From NCBI GenBank assembly GCA_902478365.1, contig CABSKX010000066.1, positions 1 to 10,824 of the forward strand: a DNA stretch of 10,824 nucleotides. Direction: 5' to 3'. Of the stretch, positions 7,920 to 10,824 are shown piece after piece; position 1 is the first letter of the stretch; each line of letters begins with the position of its first letter. This stretch comes from an uncultured Collinsella sp. GTDB taxonomy: Bacteria > Actinomycetota > Coriobacteriia > Coriobacteriales > Coriobacteriaceae. Made by a program: the position numbers and the translations under genes. The notes beneath the pieces were generated by a model that saw only the letters and a list, made by a program, of their open reading frames with translations, did not search any database and was not told the origin of the DNA.

Positions 7920-8738
7920 CTACTTGCCCCTCCGCATTGCCTTAAACGTTTTTACGAATACGCGGGCATCCAAACCGAGTGATTGATGACGCACGTAAAA
8001 TAATTCTCGCGCCTGCTTCTGCCCGCTCTCCCACGTGGAATCGTTGCGGTCGGTTGCGGCCCACCAGCCGGTAATGCCAGGCTTGCAGGCGAGCACCTCA
8101 TCACGGGCATCACCGTATTCGTAAGTTTCTTCGAGTGTCACGGGCCTTGGTCCAATAACGGATAGATCCCCTGTTAGTACGTTGATGAACTGCGGCAATT
8201 CATCGAGTGAAGTATGCCGTAGAAAATGACCAACGCGAGTAATGCGTGGGTCATCGTCAACCTTTTGTTCGCGCTGCCATTGCGTCAGCTGCTCAGGAGT
8301 CATGTACTTCTCAGGGTGCTCGTGAGCGTCAGAGACCATGGTTCGAAGCTTGAAGATATAGATGGGCTTGCCGCCCTTACCGACTCGCTTTTGCCGAAAG
8401 AACGGCTTACCGGGAGAGTCAATCTCAATGGCGATGCATGCGGCTACGACGGGGACGGCCAAGACCGCACATACGCCAGCAGAAAACACGATGTCGAAGG
8501 CTCGCTTGAAGGCAAAGTAGCCAGGCCCGCCTTTCTTGGGGGCAGCAGCATTGGGATCCGCGGCAGGAGCCATATAGCTTCCTGTCGTCACGAAGCCTTG
8601 TGCGGGGGCAGGGTTCTCAACGGGAGGAGGAAACTCCGTCGCCACAGGAGTCTGAGCGGCTGCCCGAAAATCCATAGCTTGACCAATTGGCGCCGCCCCA
8701 GCGGGCGCATCAGTTGCATATTGAGTTTTATCCGACAC
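7920..8738 (-). CDS. undecaprenyl-phosphate sugar phosphotransferase (initiating enzyme, WbaP/ExoY type)
   Basis: The C-terminal part is a bacterial sugar transferase: KRAFDIVFSAGVCAVL starts the single membrane (re-entrant) segment at about residues 82-105. Then come FFRQKRVGKGGKPIYIFKLR, TSLDELPQFINVLTGD (with the Asp-Glu pair typical of the catalytic site, about 179-180), SVIGPRPV and KPGITGWWA. It transfers sugar-1-phosphate from a UDP-sugar to undecaprenyl phosphate, the first step of repeat-unit assembly; which sugar cannot be told. I choose the GTG at 8736-8738 (product starting MSDKTQYATDAPAG, 272 residues) because GGAAGAG lies just upstream. A TTG at 8793-8795 would give 291 residues but has no better signal. 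Residues about 11-74 are an Ala/Pro-rich, probably disordered extension in place of the extra membrane segments of full WbaP. Its TAG lies two bases before the wbuB ATG. The frame is intact. Confidence 0.88.
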   Translation of the reverse strand: MSDKTQYATDAPAGAAPIGQAMDFRAAAQTPVATEFPPPVENPAPAQGFVTTGSYMAPAADPNAAAPKKGGPGYFAFKRAFDIVFSAGVCAVLAVPVVAACIAIEIDSPGKPFFRQKRVGKGGKPIYIFKLRTMVSDAHEHPEKYMTPEQLTQWQREQKVDDDPRITRVGHFLRHTSLDELPQFINVLTGDLSVIGPRPVTLEETYEYGDARDEVLACKPGITGWWAATDRNDSTWESGQKQARELFYVRHQSLGLDARVFVKTFKAMRRGK

Positions 8739-8805
8739 GTTCTCTTCCAAGACTTTGTCCCCGGGTCGGGGGATCCTTCCTTTTCTGTACAGCAATCAAC
8801 AGCAG

Positions 8806-9351
8806 CTAAGCGATCGCCTTTTTGAGGTTGCGCTTAGCACGCTGTTCATTTGAAAGCACCGCGAGGCCAACGCGGGTGGTTACGCGTCGGCCGCACAGGT
8901 CGAGCTCCAAATAAGCAGTGCTCTTGCGTCTGTTAATTGTTTTGATAAGGCCTTCGTGGCCCAGCAGCGGACCTGCCGTAACTACGACCTGGTCGCCGTC
9001 TTTTAGGGCCTCACTCATGGGCACTACGCGGTCTCCCCTATGCGTAAAGCCTCCAATAAGCTGGACCTCTTCTTTTGCCAGCGGCACAAACTGACCATCC
9101 TGGGATAACACCCGAGCAAAGTCGTCCATACGCAGCAGATACTGTTGCACGGTGCGGGGGTCCGCTGTATCGCAGATGAGATAACCGGGGAACAGCGGCT
9201 TGGTCGTCTTGACCCACTCGCCGTGTACCTTGATTTCGGTTTGATATTGGGGATAGAAGAGCTCCTGCATGGCGCCCGCTGGCACCACACGCTCGATGCG
9301 CTCGCGCACTACGTCTTCGCGACCGTTAATGACCTAGATCACATACCACAC
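8806..9351 (-). pseudogene. loaP: LoaP-type NusG paralogue (transcription antiterminator) with amber at codon 6
   Basis: The product has the two NusG-family domains. The NGN domain carries ELFYPQYQTEIKV and the signature KTTKPLFPGYLICD; the KOW domain reads ALKDGDQVVVTAGPLLGHEG and ends near VGLAVL. Specialised NusG paralogues (LoaP, RfaH, UpxY) ride on RNA polymerase and let it pass terminators in long polysaccharide operons; being first gene before a sugar phosphotransferase fits. The natural start is a GTG at 9349-9351, nine bases after AAGGGG (9361-9366), giving MWYVI, then TAG at 9334-9336, then VINGREDVVRERIERV. The family motif is WYVxQV, so Gln CAG has become TAG. A GTG at 9307-9309 could restart a 167-residue form, but that lacks the first beta strand of the NGN domain. 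The gene ends with TAG at 8806-8808, about 67 bases before the next chosen start. I call it a pseudogene; suppression is possible but unsupported. Confidence 0.8.
9334..9336 (-). other. premature TAG at loaP codon 6
   Basis: The coding strand reads TGGTATGTGATC TAG GTCATTAACGG, that is WYVI-stop-VING. One C-to-T change from CAG gives this stop and would restore the conserved NusG-family Gln. Confidence 0.9.
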
Positions 9352-9360
9352 GAGCACCAC

Positions 9361-9366
9361 CCCCTT
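9361..9366 (-). promoter_or_regulatory. ribosome binding site of loaP
   Basis: AAGGGG on the minus strand lies nine bases before GTG 9349-9351. It supports translation beginning upstream of the amber codon rather than at the later GTG at 9307-9309, which has no comparable signal. Confidence 0.55.
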
Positions 9367-9380
9367 GCTGTCTTACGTGT

Positions 9381-9453
9381 GGCTCACGGGGTTTGGGTAT
9401 GGCTTCGCCAGGGCGCTTATGCGCGAAGGCGCTCCATATTCAAACCCTGAGCC
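9381..9453 (-). promoter_or_regulatory. long structured 5' leader hairpin upstream of loaP
   Basis: On the minus strand GGCTCAGGGTTTG (9453-9441) pairs with CAAACCC, a CG bulge, then TGAGCC (9395-9381): 13 base pairs with one two-base bulge. Inside, TATGG (9438-9434) pairs with CCATA (9402-9398), and CTTCGC (9428-9423) pairs with GCGAAG (9408-9403). A small alternative hairpin GCGC-ATAA-GCGC (9424-9413) competes with the innermost stem. There is no U-run after it, so it is not an ordinary terminator. It ends 29 bases before the loaP start codon. LoaP proteins are known to recognise hairpin RNA in the leaders of their target operons, so a regulatory RNA element is a reasonable inference. Confidence 0.6.
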
Positions 9454-9481
9454 CAGTCAGACAAGCACGTGGCTCTGCCCC

Positions 9482-9500
9482 ACCGTGAACGGTATGTATA
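9482..9500 (-). promoter_or_regulatory. weak candidate promoter -10 and first leader dyad for loaP
   Basis: TATACA at 9500-9495 (minus strand) could be a -10 box; the region one helix-turn pair upstream has only a poor -35 match. Directly downstream, ACCG-TTCA-CGGT (9493-9482) can form a short hairpin at the very start of the transcript. The call rests mostly on position. Confidence 0.25.
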
Positions 9501-9501
9501 A

Positions 9502-10084
9502 GCGCAGTTGCTAGAAATGCAGCCGTGTATCGCAAAAAGACCGCGTCTCCAGCTGGCTGCGAGCGAACCAGTCAAGCGGGTACAAAACTGGACCGCACGC
9601 AAACAGCTGTAGGACTGCTACGTTTTGTCATGCTTACTAGCAAGTATTTGCATCTCATAACTAAATCGATGCAAATTAAAAAGTCGCATGACTTCTTTAT
9701 TGGAGCTCGTGGTTTTTCTAACACCGCCGTTACGGCCGGATGCTGATCGACCCTGTGCTTTATGGCTTGCTGGAGCCGCGAGCACAGTTGAACTCATGTA
9801 ACGTTAGGTATCCTAGCACAAGCTGTTAGAGAAACTGATTGGGGCTGCGTTGGACAACATATCGTTCATTTAGCGTGCTTAAGGGGGTTATTTTGGGATG
9901 TTGTTCACGTTGATGCAGGTTAATGGGATGCTAACGGTGATTAGGCGCGTTCCTGAAGCCCATATGGAACGGCGATCTACACTGATAATCGCGTTTGGCT
10001 AACAAACTATGTACAGACATGGGAAATAAATTGTGCAACTTTTTGTTGGAGCGTGCGAGGGTTTGTGGTGCGAGGTGTTTTGGC
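9502..10084. other. intergenic region without recognisable gene
   Basis: No frame in this stretch has convincing protein character on either strand. It contains the 9646-9676 inverted repeat, a small hairpin AAGTC-GCAT-GACTT at 9681-9694 followed on the minus strand by a T-rich run, a GCCGT-T-ACGGC dyad at 9726-9736, and a possible extended -10 (TGCTAGGAT) near 9810-9818 on the minus strand. It probably holds the promoter and leader region of the polysaccharide operon. Confidence 0.5.
9646..9676. repeat. spaced inverted repeat, possible operator
   Basis: ATTTGCATC (9646-9654) and its exact reverse complement GATGCAAAT (9668-9676) are separated by 13 bases, so the half-sites are 22 bases apart centre to centre, about two helical turns. 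The interval is AT-rich and lies about 295 bases upstream of loaP. Such spacing suits a dimeric DNA-binding regulator; no regulator gene is in the window. Confidence 0.4.
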
Positions 10085-10118
10085 ATGAAAAAAGGCCTTC
10101 GGAATTCCGAAGGCCTTT
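10085..10118 (-). terminator. intrinsic terminator downstream of tRNA-Ala
   Basis: A perfect dyad at 10091-10118 has the arm AAAGGCCTTCGG, loop AATT, and the complementary arm. On the minus strand it is followed by a run of Ts (TTTTTTC), the classical intrinsic terminator. It stands 11 bases after the tRNA 3' end and separates the tRNA from the polysaccharide operon. Confidence 0.92.
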
Positions 10119-10128
10119 ACATTCACGA

Positions 10129-10204
10129 TGGTGGAGACGAGGGGGATCGAACCCCTGACCTCTTGACTGCCAGTCAAGCGCTCTCCCAGCTGAGCTACGC
10201 CCCC
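10129..10204 (-). tRNA. tRNA-Ala (anticodon GGC)
   Basis: The minus strand gives a full cloverleaf of 76 bases including an encoded CCA end. The acceptor stem GGGGGCG pairs with CGTCTCC (two G-T pairs). The D arm contains AGCTCAGCTGGGAGAGC, the anticodon stem is CTTGA/TCAAG with loop CTGGCAG, and the T arm is AGGGGTTCGATCCCCCT. The discriminator base is A. Anticodon GGC reads GCC/GCU alanine codons. The 3' end faces the polysaccharide locus. Confidence 0.97.
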
Positions 10205-10215
10205 GTGACGAGGAG

Positions 10216-10246
10216 ATACTATGAGGGAATGTTTGCGGGGATGCAA
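10216..10246 (-). promoter_or_regulatory. promoter of tRNA-Ala
   Basis: On the minus strand TTGCAT (10246-10241) and TAGTAT (10221-10216) resemble -35 and -10 boxes, with a longish 19-base spacer. The expected start point near 10209 leaves a leader of only a few bases before the tRNA at 10204. Confidence 0.5.
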
Positions 10247-10277
10247 GAGATTTTTTGGGGTTGTTGCCCTACCTCAC

Positions 10278-10306
10278 GGGTTTTCCTGGGACGGCGGATA
10301 AAACCC
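10278..10306 (-). terminator. stem-loop just after the thiamine diphosphokinase gene
   Basis: GGGTTTT (10306-10300, minus strand) begins directly after the TGA and pairs with AAAACCC (10284-10278), enclosing 15 bases. No U-run follows, so termination would be weak or factor-dependent. Confidence 0.3.
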
Positions 10307-10824
10307 TCACGCCAGCAAATAGCCGATCGCAACGCCTTGATGAACTTGGATCTTGGCCGTACCCCTAACGACATTGGAGATGCCGGTGTCAGCCAGTAGT
10401 CCCAGGGGGCTGTGATTTAGCTCCCATTCTAGGCCGTGTTCGCTTACCTCGGTGTTGGGGGCAATGGCGATGATGGAGAACGTCTTGCCTTCGGAGCCTT
10501 CGATGGCCCACGATTCGCCTGCGCGAAGGATACGGGCGACCACCTTGTCCTCGTTAATCCAGACTGCGGCGTCATCGTAGCCCGCGAGCAGGCCCAGTAC
10601 GGAAAGCGCCATGTCCGGACGGCCGCCCGTGACGCAGGTCGCAACCACTTCGGCACCCGGCCAGCGACGGCGGACGGAATCGAGTGCCAGCGCCAGATCC
10701 GTGTAGTCCTTGTACGGGTCGTGGCGCTCAACTTCAAAGTCGGTGGCGGCATCGACCAACGCACGACCCGCATCACTCACCGTGTCGGCATCCCCCACAT
10801 ACACGTCGCAGCCCAGGCCGGCAC
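10307..10824 (-). CDS. thiamine diphosphokinase, C-terminal part (5' end outside window)
   Basis: The frame is open to the right edge and ends with TGA at 10307-10309, giving the last 171 or so residues. Family landmarks are in order: VYVGDADTVSDAG (the GDxDS substrate/metal loop), KDYTDLALAL, VTGGRPDMALSVLGLLA (the GGRxDH loop), then a beta-rich C-terminal domain ending GVAIGYLLA. The enzyme transfers diphosphate from ATP to thiamine to make thiamine diphosphate in the cytoplasm. Two positions differ from the textbook motifs: Thr for Ser in GDADT and Met for His in GGRPDM. These may be normal for this lineage. The valine codon GTG at 10802-10804 is internal, since coding-like sequence (AGLGCD) continues upstream to the edge. 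It has no functional link to the polysaccharide locus and marks its chromosomal flank. Confidence 0.85.
   Translation of the reverse strand, partial: AGLGCDVYVGDADTVSDAGRALVDAATDFEVERHDPYKDYTDLALALDSVRRRWPGAEVVATCVTGGRPDMALSVLGLLAGYDDAAVWINEDKVVARILRAGESWAIEGSEGKTFSIIAIAPNTEVSEHGLEWELNHSPLGLLADTGISNVVRGTAKIQVHQGVAIGYLLA

Noticed and set aside
8757..8776. GC-rich dyad (CCCCGACCCGGGG) between loaP and the phosphotransferase start as a terminator
   Set aside because: It has a short stem and no U-run; it may affect translation of the phosphotransferase, but termination is unsupported.
9545..9552. CGTCTCCA matching the tRNA-Ala 3' end, as a possible integration repeat
   Set aside because: Only eight bases, inverted relative to the tRNA, and no integrase gene is present in the window.
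9720..9732. GGCGGTGTTAG on the minus strand as an RfaH-type ops element
   Set aside because: Only the first six bases agree with the enterobacterial ops consensus and the required downstream bases differ; the regulator here is LoaP-like, for which ops is not the known signal.
9525..9746. Plus-strand 73-codon open frame in the intergenic region
   Set aside because: No ribosome binding site, no domain, and residue content looks random.
9995..10399. Open frames on both strands across the tRNA
   Set aside because: They read through the tRNA-Ala gene and its terminator and have no protein features.

Overview
The window looks like the promoter-proximal part of a surface-polysaccharide (capsule or exopolysaccharide) locus from a moderately GC-rich Gram-positive actinobacterium. 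A gut coriobacterium such as Collinsella fits best; this rests on protein character, base composition and the LoaP-type regulator, not on a database match. All recognised genes lie on the minus strand, so the locus reads from right to left. The exception is a possible C-terminal fragment on the plus strand at the left edge.

Right flank (about 10129-10824): the 3' part of a thiamine diphosphokinase gene, then tRNA-Ala(GGC) with its own promoter and a strong intrinsic terminator. About 730 bases follow (9358-10090) with no recognisable gene but with several dyads. The most striking is a long imperfect hairpin at 9381-9453, ending 29 bases before the start codon of the first locus gene.

Polysaccharide locus (9351 down to the left edge), in transcription order: loaP-type NusG paralogue; undecaprenyl-phosphate sugar phosphotransferase; WbuB-type glycosyltransferase; fnlA, fnlB, fnlC (UDP-GlcNAc to UDP-L-FucNAc, the CapE/CapF/CapG pathway); a second glycosyltransferase; a Wzy-type polymerase; a third glycosyltransferase. 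The joints are very tight (TAATG, ATGA, TAGTG and TTGCTAA overlaps or gaps of a few bases), as in one translationally coupled operon. Logic: LoaP lets polymerase read through the long operon, the phosphotransferase loads the first sugar on undecaprenyl phosphate, Fnl enzymes make UDP-L-FucNAc, WbuB is the likely L-FucNAc transferase, the other transferases extend the unit, and Wzy polymerises it. No flippase is seen in the window.

The main surprise is that the locus is broken in four places. loaP has an in-frame amber at codon 6, exactly where the family's WYVxQV motif needs Gln. fnlB has a one-base frameshift inside a perfect 22-bp palindrome. The second glycosyltransferase has an amber at codon 175. 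The third has an amber at codon 113 and an unclear, possibly truncated, end. All three nonsense codons are TAG. The sugar phosphotransferase, WbuB, fnlA, fnlC and wzy frames are open. This suggests a capsule locus decaying after loss of its antiterminator; amber suppression or sequence error are less likely alternatives. Base composition is mosaic: the fnlABC block is much more GC-rich than the genes downstream of it.
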